Source of the DNA: an uncultured Clostridia bacterium
Lineage (GTDB): Bacteria; Bacillota; Clostridia; Christensenellales; Borkfalkiaceae
Length of the DNA: 5,391 nt
Direction: 5' to 3'
Assembly: GCA_947627125.1 (NCBI GenBank)
Contig: CANQUY010000116.1
Location: 1-5,391 of the forward strand
Shown piece after piece: positions 1-5,279 of the stretch. Position numbers and translations under genes: made by a program. Positions within the stretch are counted from its first letter, which is position 1. The number at the start of each line of letters is the position of its first letter. Under the pieces are notes generated by a model. The model was not told the origin of the DNA. It did not search any database and worked only from the letters and a program-made list of their open reading frames with translations.

Positions 1-90
1 TATATTGTTGAAAACAACCCCGCCGCGGGTTCTCACCTCACCGTCGATGTGGACGACAGGGGACTGTATTTGACCCCGCGCTCATTCTGA
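1..90 (+). CDS. 3' end of an unidentified upstream gene (partial)
   Basis: Reading frame 1 is open from the window edge to a TGA at 88-90 and encodes 29 residues, beginning YIVENNPAAG and ending GLYLTPRSF. The codon choice (GTC GAT GTG GAC GAC, CTC ACC) resembles that of the other genes here. The other two forward frames stop within the stretch at 71-73 and 9 respectively, and the reverse frames are also interrupted. The last few codons (RSF and the stop) come from the first 50-bp repeat, which starts near 81, so the repeat may have replaced the original C-terminus. I do not recognise the family from so short a tail. No terminator hairpin is visible right after the stop. The frame could also be open by chance. 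Confidence 0.45.
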   Translation, partial: YIVENNPAAGSHLTVDVDDRGLYLTPRSF

Positions 91-130
91 CCCTGAGCGC
101 AGCCGAAGGGGAAGAATCCCATAAAACCAA
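81..130 (+). repeat. 50-bp direct repeat, copy 1
   Basis: This copy matches 151-200 at 49 of 50 positions; the only difference is C at 100 against T at 170. The period is 70 bp. The unit begins CTCATTCTGACCCTGAGCG and ends GAAGAATCCCATAAAACCAA. Its inside is imperfectly self-complementary (ATTCT against AGAAT, CCCT against AGGG). It contains the CATTCTGA and GAAGAATC words also seen in the longer palindromic elements, which suggests a related family of dispersed intergenic repeats. Confidence 0.85.
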
Positions 131-150
131 TGGACCCCATGCCCCCGCCG

Positions 151-200
151 CTCATTCTGACCCTGAGCGTAGCCGAAGGGGAAGAATCCCATAAAACCAA
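151..200 (+). repeat. 50-bp direct repeat, copy 2
   Basis: This is the second copy of the unit at 81-130, with one substitution. Both copies are preceded by a C-rich stretch (ACCCCGCG and CCCCCGCCG). Just downstream, GGGAATGAC at 213-221 is the reverse of the CATTC-type end and could be the right-hand end of a larger unit. Near-identity of the copies points to recent duplication or ongoing gene conversion. Confidence 0.85.
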
Positions 201-242
201 CGGAAGCGTATTGGGAATGACACCATCTCAGTCACGCCAAGG

Positions 243-387
243 GCGGCGTCATGCTGAGAAGGGGAGTATAACGCAGTTTACGGGGGTTATACCGAAGCAT
301 CTCGCCGCACTATCAACATCGCCACGCGAGATTCTTCGGGTCGATTTCCGTCTTCTCGTCCTGCGTCCGTTTCTCAGAATGACGCGG
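243..387 (+). repeat. Palindromic intergenic element, copy A (~145 bp)
   Basis: The ends are inverted repeats: GTCATGCTGAGAA at 248-260 faces TTCTCAGAATGAC at 371-383. A second, inner pair of arms is CCGAAGCATCTCGC at 292-305 and GCGAGATTCTTCGG at 326-339. A related element lies at 4508-4655 in the opposite orientation: ends and inner arms are nearly identical, while the spacers have diverged. This is the architecture of a non-autonomous palindromic repeat (MITE- or REP/BIME-like). No transposase gene is in the window. Stops and frame shifts along it argue against a gene. Confidence 0.8.
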
Positions 388-434
388 ACTTCCGCGTGTC
401 GTCCCCGCCGCTTAGCATATGTTTTCCCCCTTAT

Positions 435-465
435 TCATAGTACTATGTCAGACATAATACTATGA
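435..465. promoter_or_regulatory. Tandem operator-like palindromes upstream of the MATE gene
   Basis: CATAGTACTATG at 436-447 is a perfect 12-bp palindrome. A second copy with one change (CATAATACTATG) is at 453-464, 17 bp centre to centre. Together they also form a larger 15-1-15 inverted repeat (435-449 and 451-465) with one mismatched pair. A third copy sits at the promoter start site (553-564). Repeated palindromes of this size next to an efflux gene are typical of a dimeric repressor of drug-response type, but the regulator is not in this window and I cannot name its family with confidence. Confidence 0.65.
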
Positions 466-512
466 TAAAGCCGATTTTCGGCGGGAAATTTGCACTTTTT
501 TTGCTTTGCGGG

Positions 513-522
513 CGAAATTTCG
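513..522. promoter_or_regulatory. CGAAATTTCG palindrome just upstream of the -35 box
   Basis: A perfect 10-bp palindrome ends one base before the -35 hexamer of the MATE promoter. A related AT-centred word (GGGAAATTTGC) is 30 bp upstream. It could be an activator or repressor site, or an A/T-rich UP-like element. With only ten bases, chance is a real alternative. Confidence 0.3.
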
Positions 523-523
523 G

Positions 524-552
524 TTGACAAAATTTTTTAAAAGGAATATAAT
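524..552 (+). promoter_or_regulatory. Consensus sigma-A promoter of the MATE gene
   Basis: TTGACA at 524-529 and TATAAT at 547-552 match the housekeeping consensus at all twelve positions, with the optimal 17-bp spacer. Transcription should begin near 559-560, giving a leader of about 72 nt before the MATE start at 632. The A/T-rich spacer and the operator over the start site suggest a strong promoter that is normally repressed. Confidence 0.88.
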
Positions 553-564
553 CATAGTACAATG
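553..564. promoter_or_regulatory. Third operator-like copy over the transcription start
   Basis: CATAGTACAATG differs by one base from the perfect palindrome at 436-447. Counting the flanking bases, 552-566 matches 435-449 at 13 of 15 positions. It begins right after the -10 box and covers the predicted start site, so a bound protein would block initiation. Its centre is 100 bp from the nearer upstream copy, which would allow DNA looping. Confidence 0.6.
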
Positions 565-574
565 TGTTGCTCGC

Positions 575-612
575 AAAGAGGCGTAAATCCGATTGGATCT
601 GCGCCTCTTTTT
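575..612 (+). terminator. Terminator-like hairpin in the MATE leader (possible attenuator)
   Basis: AAAGAGGCG at 575-583 pairs perfectly with CGCCTCTTT at 602-610. An inner stem (ATCC 587-590, GGAT 595-598) closes a GATT tetraloop. The right arm runs into a TTTTT tract at 608-612, as in an intrinsic terminator. It lies between the predicted start site (~559) and the ribosome binding site (622-626), so it could end transcription early. The leader is too short upstream for a large aptamer. Alternatively it only stabilises the 5' end of the mRNA. Confidence 0.55.
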
Positions 613-621
613 CTGTGCAAA

Positions 622-626
622 AGGAG
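622..626 (+). promoter_or_regulatory. Ribosome binding site of the MATE gene
   Basis: AGGAG, preceded by AAA, lies 5 nt upstream of ATG 632. This decides the start. The in-frame TTG at 593 lies in the loop of the leader hairpin and has no such site. Confidence 0.85.
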
Positions 627-631
627 TTTTT

Positions 632-2095
632 ATGGAAGAGAAAAAGACCAACAAAATGTCGAACGGGTCCGTCTGCGGGCTCATCTGGAAGATGGGATTC
701 CCCATGATCGTATCCATGATCTTGCAGGCGGTCTATAACATTGTCGATACCGCTTTCGTCATCAACATGGGCGAAGATGGGGTCGCGGGAAACCTTGCCC
801 TCACCTTTGCTTTTCCCGTACAGCTGCTCATCATCGCCGTCGGCGTCGGGACGGGCGTGGGGATCAACGCTCTCCTCTCAAGGTCGCTCGGCGAGGGGAA
901 CCGCGATAAGGCGGACAGAACGGTGGGGAACGGCATCTTTTTGGGCCTCGTCATCTACGCTGTCTTTCTCCTCTTCGGGCTGTTCGGCGCGCGGCCGTTC
1001 ATTGCCATGCAGGCGCAGGGCGACGAATTTGTGACGGAGATCGGGACGGAATATCTCACCATCTGCACGACTTGTTCCTTTGGCGCGATAGGTTTCACGA
1101 TTTATGAGCGGTTTTTGCAGAGCACGGGCAAGACCCTCTTTTCTACCATTGCGCAGATCTCGGGCGCGGCGGCGAACATTCTCCTCGACTATATTTTCAT
1201 CTATCCGCTCGGGTGGGGCGTCGCGGGAGCCGCATGGGCGACCGTCATCGGCCAAGTTCTTTCCCTCCTCGTTGCAATGATTTTCCACTACTTTTTCAAC
1301 AGAGAACTCGGCAATTCACCCAAAAATATCCTCCCGAGCGCAAAGATCATCGGGGAAATTTACCATATCGGCCTCTCCGCGGCGCTCATGCAGGGGCTTC
1401 TGTCCGTGATGATGCTCGGCGTGAACCTCATCCTCGGCAGGGCGGAACGTGCGGACGTCGTGCAGGGGAGCTTCGGCATCTATTACAAGATCATGCAGTT
1501 TGCGCTCTTTGCCTGTTTCGGGCTCTCCAATACCATCATCTCCGTGCTCTCCTATAACTACGGCATGGGGGACATGGAACGCTCCCGTGCCTGTATCAAG
1601 TGGGGCATTCTCAATACCTTGATCGTTTCCGCGGCGATCACAGCCCTCTTTGAGAGCCTTGCGGAGCCTCTTGCGAGCGTGTTCGGCATGGCGAGCGGAA
1701 CGGGAGGGCAGGAGATCATCGGCATCGTTGTCCTCGCCGTCCGCATTGCGGGTATCGGATACCTCTTCATGGGATTCAGCATTGCCGTGCAGGGCGTCTT
1801 GCAGGCGCTCGGCTATGCGCTCATGCCGCTCGTGATATCCTGTCTGAGGCTTGCCGTGTTCGTCTTTCCGACGGTTTGGCTACTGACCCTCTCCCAAAAT
1901 GCCGCCGAGGCCGTCTGGTGGGCGTTTCCGATTGCGGAAGTCCTCACCGCCGCGGTTTCCCTGTACTTTTTGTTTTCCGCGATCCGCAAGAAAATAAGCG
2001 CAGGGGCAACCGATCGGGAGAGAGGGCCGAAGAGCATGCCTATCATGAAAAATTCCCAAAATGACCTAATACCGCTTGACATTTCAAAGAAGTGA
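632..2095 (+). CDS. MATE-family multidrug/cation efflux transporter
   Basis: The product has 487 residues, a little longer than the ~450 usual for the family, and shows about 12 hydrophobic segments in two halves. Family features seen: the first-helix region FPMIVSMILQAVYNIVDTAF (residues 23-42); the loop after TM2, with GVGTGVGINALLSRSLGEGN (71-90); the TM5 region with NILLDYIFIYPLGWGVAGAA (182-201); and the second-half counterpart ISVLSYNYGMGDMERSRA (303-320). MATE proteins sit in the cytoplasmic membrane and export cationic drugs, dyes or metabolites in exchange for Na+ or H+. The substrate cannot be read from the sequence. Residues after ~451 form a charged, hydrophilic tail, whose final codons coincide with the -35 box of the next promoter. 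The start at 632 is chosen from its AGGAG site. The gene has its own promoter, operators and leader hairpin. No terminator follows, so read-through into the ATPase genes is possible. Confidence 0.93.
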   Translation: MEEKKTNKMSNGSVCGLIWKMGFPMIVSMILQAVYNIVDTAFVINMGEDGVAGNLALTFAFPVQLLIIAVGVGTGVGINALLSRSLGEGNRDKADRTVGNGIFLGLVIYAVFLLFGLFGARPFIAMQAQGDEFVTEIGTEYLTICTTCSFGAIGFTIYERFLQSTGKTLFSTIAQISGAAANILLDYIFIYPLGWGVAGAAWATVIGQVLSLLVAMIFHYFFNRELGNSPKNILPSAKIIGEIYHIGLSAALMQGLLSVMMLGVNLILGRAERADVVQGSFGIYYKIMQFALFACFGLSNTIISVLSYNYGMGDMERSRACIKWGILNTLIVSAAITALFESLAEPLASVFGMASGTGGQEIIGIVVLAVRIAGIGYLFMGFSIAVQGVLQALGYALMPLVISCLRLAVFVFPTVWLLTLSQNAAEAVWWAFPIAEVLTAAVSLYFLFSAIRKKISAGATDRERGPKSMPIMKNSQNDLIPLDISKK

Positions 2096-2104
2096 GTTTA
2101 CAAT
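2076..2104 (+). promoter_or_regulatory. Promoter of the V-ATPase operon, overlapping the MATE 3' end
   Basis: TTGACA at 2076-2081 and TACAAT at 2099-2104 are separated by exactly 17 bp; the match to the sigma-A consensus is 11 of 12. The -35 box lies in the last codons of the MATE gene and the -10 box is just after its stop at 2093-2095. Transcription should begin near 2111, about 23 nt before the first ATPase gene. Unlike the MATE promoter, I see no palindromic operator copy here. Confidence 0.82.
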
Positions 2105-2125
2105 ATTGAGATGGTAATAATTGAC

Positions 2126-2130
2126 GAGGT
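2126..2130 (+). promoter_or_regulatory. Ribosome binding site of the stalk subunit F/G gene
   Basis: GAGGT is the only purine-rich match upstream. From GAGG it is 4 nt from GTG 2134 (rather short) and 13 nt from ATG 2143 (rather long), so the start stays ambiguous. I chose GTG 2134 as the less strained option. Confidence 0.5.
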
Positions 2131-2133
2131 TCG

Positions 2134-2457
2134 GTGAATCGCATGGAAGAAAAAAACATCATCGATATGATCGCAGAGGCGGAAGAGAAGGCGGCCGAAA
2201 TCATCGCAAAGGCGCAGGATGTAGCTGCCGCGATCGTCACCGAGGCCCAAAAACAGGCGATGGAAATTACCAAATCGACGGAGGGGATCTGTGCAAAGCG
2301 CACGGCGGAGATCCTGCAAAAGGCAAGGGAGGACGCCGACAGAGCCTATGAACGCTCCCTTTCCGACTGCGCAAAGGACGCCAAAGCGTATGCGGATGAG
2401 ATCCTCGGGCATGTGGAACCGCAGGTCGCGGACGTCGTGGGGAGGCTGGTGAAGTGA
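2134..2457 (+). CDS. ntpF: V-type ATPase peripheral-stalk subunit (F/G/H type)
   Basis: The product has 107 residues from GTG 2134 (104 from ATG 2143), the usual size for this small stalk subunit. It is almost entirely a charged Ala/Glu/Lys-rich helix: from about residue 8 to 75 it reads as continuous coiled coil (IAEAEEKAAEIIAKAQ, AEILQKAREDADRA), ending in a short C-terminal domain with HVEPQVADVVGRLVK. In this family the subunit pairs with subunit E to form the peripheral stalk that holds the catalytic head against subunit I. Such coiled coils are weakly diagnostic alone; the identification rests mainly on being directly before an unmistakable subunit I gene in the F-I-K-E order. Its TGA overlaps the GTG start of subunit I (GTGA, 2454-2457). 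It is the first gene after the operon promoter. Confidence 0.85.
   Translation: MNRMEEKNIIDMIAEAEEKAAEIIAKAQDVAAAIVTEAQKQAMEITKSTEGICAKRTAEILQKAREDADRAYERSLSDCAKDAKAYADEILGHVEPQVADVVGRLVK
2439..2445 (+). promoter_or_regulatory. Ribosome binding site of the subunit I gene
   Basis: GGGGAGG, within the end of the preceding gene, is 8 nt from GTG 2454. It supports that start over ATG 2466, four codons further in. Confidence 0.75.
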
Positions 2458-4448
2458 TCGCAAAGATGCGAAAATTGCAGCTCGCCGCGCTCTCCTACGA
2501 TAAGGATGAGATCCTCAACGCGCTCGAGCGCACCCATGCCGTCGAGGTCAAGGCGCGCGAAAGGGCCGACGAAGAGGCGGACGGGGCGGACGTGCAGGAG
2601 CTCAAAGAGTATCTTGCAAAGCTCGAAAGCGCCCTCGAAACCCTGACGGGCTATGCGGAGCGCCGCGCCAAGGAAGAAAAGGACGGAAAGAACGCTGTCA
2701 TCAAGGACGGCTTCGAGGTCGGCTACAGTGAATTCATGGCGGCAGGAAGCTATAGAGAACGGGCAGACCGTCTGCTTGCAGAGATCTCTTCCCTGCAGGA
2801 GAGGATGAACGCCTCTTCCGCGGAGCAGACGAAGCTCAGCCGCGCAATTTCCGCCGCAATGCCCTATGCCGCGGCAGAAAAGCCCTTCTCCGCCTATCGC
2901 GACACCAAAAATTTTGCCGTGCGATTCGGCATTGTCCCCGCCGCAACTTACGAAAATAGCCGTGAGAAGTTCGCGGCGCTTTCCCTTGCCGCCTTTGAGG
3001 AGATGAATACGGAGGAGGGGATCCTCCTCACTGCTGTCTGCCACAAGAGTGCGCTCGGCGAGATGGAAAATCTGCTCGCCGCATGCGGCTTTACGGCCTG
3101 TCCCTACACGGAGGACCGCACGGGAGCAGAGCTCATTGCAGAGCTTCAGGGGGAGCTGAAAGCGGCCGAGGAGGACGAAAAGTCGGCCTATGACGCCCTC
3201 TGTGAATGTGCCGAAGAGGTCAAAAACTTAAAAATTTACTGCGACTTTGTCGGTTTTGAACTCGAAAAGGCGGAGGCGACGGAGAAGATGCTCTCCACCG
3301 CCCACACATTCCTCTTTGAGGCATTCGTACCCGCAGATGAGGAGGAGAACGTCAAACGTGCGCTCGGGGAGAAGGACCTGCCCCTCTTTTACGAGTTTTC
3401 GGATCCGAAAGAGGGGGAATTTGTCCCCACGCTCGCAAAGAATAACAAGGTCGTTCAGAACTTTGAGGCCATCACAAACATGTATTCCGCGCCGAACGCG
3501 AGAGAGTTCGACCCGAACACCGTCATGTCCTTCTTCTACTCCGTCTTTTTGGGGTTCATCATGGGGGACATCGGCTACGGGCTCCTCATGATGCTCGGCG
3601 GCGGATTTTTATACTACAAAAACCGTGCGAAAGAGGGAGGGATCAAGTCCCTCGCGGGCGTCTTTGCGATCGGCGGGATCTTTGCCCTCATCTGGGGGTT
3701 CTTGTTCAATTCCCTCTTCGGTATCCAGATTTTGCCCTTCACCGTCATGCCCGATTTGGGCGTACAGATGCCAGGGGCGGAGCAGGTGGAGCAGAATTGG
3801 TGCTGGACCTTTATCGGTATCGACATCCCCGCCATCCTCATCATCAGCATGATCATAGGGATCATACAGCTCTTTGCGGGATATCTCTGCAAGGCATGGC
3901 AATCTTGGCGAAAGGGGAATATCTTTGACGGGATCTGCGACGGCGTCACGTGGGCGGTGTTCTCCCTTGGCGCACTGTTTGCCGTCTGCGGCTTTGTGGA
4001 GGACTTCAATGTGCCCGATCTCAAGCTCATCGGCGGGATCATGGCTGCCGCGGGCGTCGTGTTGGCGGCTCTGACGGCGGGCAGGCACGAAAAATTCATC
4101 GGAAAATTCACAAAGGGTTTCGGCTCCCTCTACGGGATCATCAACTACGCGTCGGACGTGCTGAGCTATGCAAGGCTGTACGGCCTCATGCTCTCGGGCG
4201 CAGTCATCGCGCAGATCATTTCCTTCTACAGTATCGGCTTCATCACGGGCGGCAACTTTGCGCTCGCGATCCTCGGGATCATTCTCATGGTCGTCGGGCA
4301 CATCTTCAACCTTGCAATGGGGCTCTTGAGCGCGTATATCCACGACGCGAGGCTCCAATATGTGGAGTTCTACGGCAAGTTCTTTGTGGGGGAGGGGGAA
4401 CTCTTCACTCCCCTCGGCTCCCAAAAGAAGCATGTCTGCGTGGCGTGA
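2454..4448 (+). CDS. ntpI: V-type ATPase membrane subunit I (a-subunit homologue)
   Basis: The 664-residue length is typical. The N-terminal ~350 residues are cytoplasmic: the family opening (KMRKLQLAALSYDKDEILNALERTHAVEV), then coiled coil with an alpha/beta domain that binds the peripheral stalks. The membrane half starts near residue 355 with the family signature MSFFYSVFLGFIMGDIGYGL (358-377). Further hydrophobic segments lie at about 399-421, 452-478, 498-515, 524-543, 565-590 and 600-628. Two arginines expected of the ion half-channels are present: R574 in SYARLYGLMLSGAVIA and R633 in HDARLQYVEFYGKFF. They match the essential pair of E. hirae NtpI and yeast Vph1. Subunit I is the stator that passes ions to the K ring. 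The GTG start shares 4 nt with the previous stop, suggesting translational coupling. It is followed by an unusually long 275-bp gap before subunit K. Confidence 0.96.
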   Translation: MIAKMRKLQLAALSYDKDEILNALERTHAVEVKARERADEEADGADVQELKEYLAKLESALETLTGYAERRAKEEKDGKNAVIKDGFEVGYSEFMAAGSYRERADRLLAEISSLQERMNASSAEQTKLSRAISAAMPYAAAEKPFSAYRDTKNFAVRFGIVPAATYENSREKFAALSLAAFEEMNTEEGILLTAVCHKSALGEMENLLAACGFTACPYTEDRTGAELIAELQGELKAAEEDEKSAYDALCECAEEVKNLKIYCDFVGFELEKAEATEKMLSTAHTFLFEAFVPADEEENVKRALGEKDLPLFYEFSDPKEGEFVPTLAKNNKVVQNFEAITNMYSAPNAREFDPNTVMSFFYSVFLGFIMGDIGYGLLMMLGGGFLYYKNRAKEGGIKSLAGVFAIGGIFALIWGFLFNSLFGIQILPFTVMPDLGVQMPGAEQVEQNWCWTFIGIDIPAILIISMIIGIIQLFAGYLCKAWQSWRKGNIFDGICDGVTWAVFSLGALFAVCGFVEDFNVPDLKLIGGIMAAAGVVLAALTAGRHEKFIGKFTKGFGSLYGIINYASDVLSYARLYGLMLSGAVIAQIISFYSIGFITGGNFALAILGIILMVVGHIFNLAMGLLSAYIHDARLQYVEFYGKFFVGEGELFTPLGSQKKHVCVA

Positions 4449-4462
4449 GGGGGGGCGTGCGC

Positions 4463-4507
4463 TCATGCTGAGAACGTGAACAAGACGAGAGGACGGGGAC
4501 TAACCCG
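4463..4507 (-). repeat. Partial copy of the palindromic element end (45 bp)
   Basis: This stretch aligns without gaps to 4513-4557, the start of copy B, at a 50-bp offset. Both begin TCAT(G/T)CTGAGAACGTGA and both end TAACCCG. Element B begins at the point where this copy stops, as if B had inserted into an older copy or the end had been duplicated. The strand is given to match copy B. Confidence 0.65.
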
Positions 4508-4655
4508 CCGCGTCATTCTGAGAACGTGAGAAGAACGAAGTCCGACAACTTAACCCGAAGAATCTCGCGGCGAATGTCCGTAGAACATGCGGCGAGATGC
4601 TTCGGTACAGCTTTCGCAGACTGCGTTCCTACTCTCCTTCTCAGCATGACGCCGC
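4508..4655 (-). repeat. Palindromic intergenic element, copy B, inside the V-ATPase operon
   Basis: This ~148-bp element is the reverse complement of copy A (243-387) in its ends and central arms. The ends are GTCATTCTGAG at 4512-4522 and CTCAGCATGAC at 4640-4650. The inner arms are CCGAAGAATCTCGC at 4555-4568 and GCGAGATGCTTCGG at 4592-4605, each pair with one mismatch. If transcribed, the inner arms form a 14-bp stem, and the ends can close a larger structure. It fills most of the gap between subunits I and K (4449-4723). No T-tract follows the right arm, so it does not look like an intrinsic terminator. Confidence 0.82.
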
Positions 4656-4712
4656 ACTCACGTTTCCATAGCTCTATCAACATTCAAAAACGTAAAAAAA
4701 CGAATTTTATTC

Positions 4713-4718
4713 GGAGGT
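4713..4718 (+). promoter_or_regulatory. Strong ribosome binding site of the proteolipid gene
   Basis: GGAGGT lies 6 nt from ATG 4724 and is the best Shine-Dalgarno match in the window. It is preceded by an A-rich tract (4685-4704), a kind of sequence that can raise translation of proteolipid genes. A small CGAAT/ATTCG stem (4701-4713) touches its first G. It fixes the start at 4724: the frame is open upstream to 4526, but only through the repeat. Confidence 0.88.
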
Positions 4719-4723
4719 CACAT

Positions 4724-5278
4724 ATGTTTACAACAGGTTACGTCATTGCAATGATCGGCATCGCGCTGTGCGTGCTCCTCTGCGGCGTCGGCTCGGCGAT
4801 CGGTCTTTACAAGACGGGCACGGCGGCAGCGGGCGTTCTCTCGGAGAACCCCAAGCTCTTCGGTAAGGTCATGGTGCTTGTCCTTCTCCCCGCAACGCAG
4901 GGTATCTACGGCTTCATCGTGGCCCTCATCGCATCCAACCAGCTCGGCAGCATCCAGGAGGCCCTTATCGTCAACGAAGCTGTCGCGGGCGCGGGCGGCA
5001 TGGTCGCAGAGGGCTGGTCGATCTTCGGCGCCGTCCTTCCCATGACGGTTTCGGGTCTTTTCACGGGCATTTTCCAAGGGCGCTCTGCCGTCAACTGCAT
5101 CTATGCGGTCGGCAAGCAGGAATCCCTCGGCGGCAAGCTCATTCTCTATCCCGCGATGATCGAGTTCTACGCCATCCTCGGGCTCCTTATCTCCATGATC
5201 TTGGTGAATGCGGTCCCTCCGCTCAACTATCTTCCCGTTGTGACGGAACCCGCCGCTGCGCTTGCCGCGCTCCTCTGA
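4724..5278 (+). CDS. ntpK: V-type ATPase proteolipid subunit K (c-subunit homologue)
   Basis: The product has 184 residues and four membrane helices in two hairpins, somewhat longer than the ~156 of E. hirae NtpK. Helices are at roughly 4-27, 46-72, 97-125 and 138-162. Subunit K forms the rotating membrane ring that carries ions past subunit I. The ion-binding set is complete: L55, T58 and Q59 in LLPATQGIYG, Q118 in FTGIFQGR, and the carboxylate E147 in AMIEFYAILG. These correspond to L61, T64, Q65, Q110 and E139 of the E. hirae Na+ ring. As in that protein, the first hairpin has Gln rather than Glu, so there is one carboxylate per four helices. The Q118-E147 spacing (29) equals that in E. 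hirae; the Q59-Q118 spacing is 14 residues longer, so the inter-hairpin loop is enlarged. About 20 extra residues follow the last helix (PPLNYLPVVTEPAAALAALL). Confidence 0.96.
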   Translation: MFTTGYVIAMIGIALCVLLCGVGSAIGLYKTGTAAAGVLSENPKLFGKVMVLVLLPATQGIYGFIVALIASNQLGSIQEALIVNEAVAGAGGMVAEGWSIFGAVLPMTVSGLFTGIFQGRSAVNCIYAVGKQESLGGKLILYPAMIEFYAILGLLISMILVNAVPPLNYLPVVTEPAAALAALL

Positions 5279-5279
5279 T

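Noticed and set aside
81..200. CRISPR array
   Set aside because: There are only two units with a 20-bp spacer, the unit is too long (50 bp), and no cas gene is near.
130..465. 111-codon forward reading frame across the repeat region
   Set aside because: It consists of the second 50-bp repeat, palindromic element A and the operator region. It has no ribosome binding site and no protein-like composition.
435..466. Second or divergent promoter within the paired palindromes (CATAAT or TATGAT as -10)
   Set aside because: No acceptable -35 box at 16-18 bp on either strand, and no gene on the reverse strand to serve.
470..502. GCCGA/TCGGC hairpin (470-482) followed by seven T (496-502) as a terminator
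   Set aside because: The stem is only 5 bp and the T-run starts 14 bases after it, too far for an intrinsic terminator.
593..631. Upstream TTG start adding 13 residues to the MATE protein
   Set aside because: The TTG is in the loop of the leader hairpin without a ribosome binding site; ATG 632 has AGGAG at the right distance.
3609..4466. 285-codon reverse-strand frame opposite subunit I
   Set aside because: It is a shadow of the subunit I codon pattern: charged, His/Asp/Glu-rich, without family features, on the opposite strand of a clearly conserved gene.
4526..4723. 66-codon N-terminal extension of the proteolipid
   Set aside because: It translates element B into a basic, non-family sequence, while GGAGGT and ATG 4724 give the normal start just before the first membrane helix.
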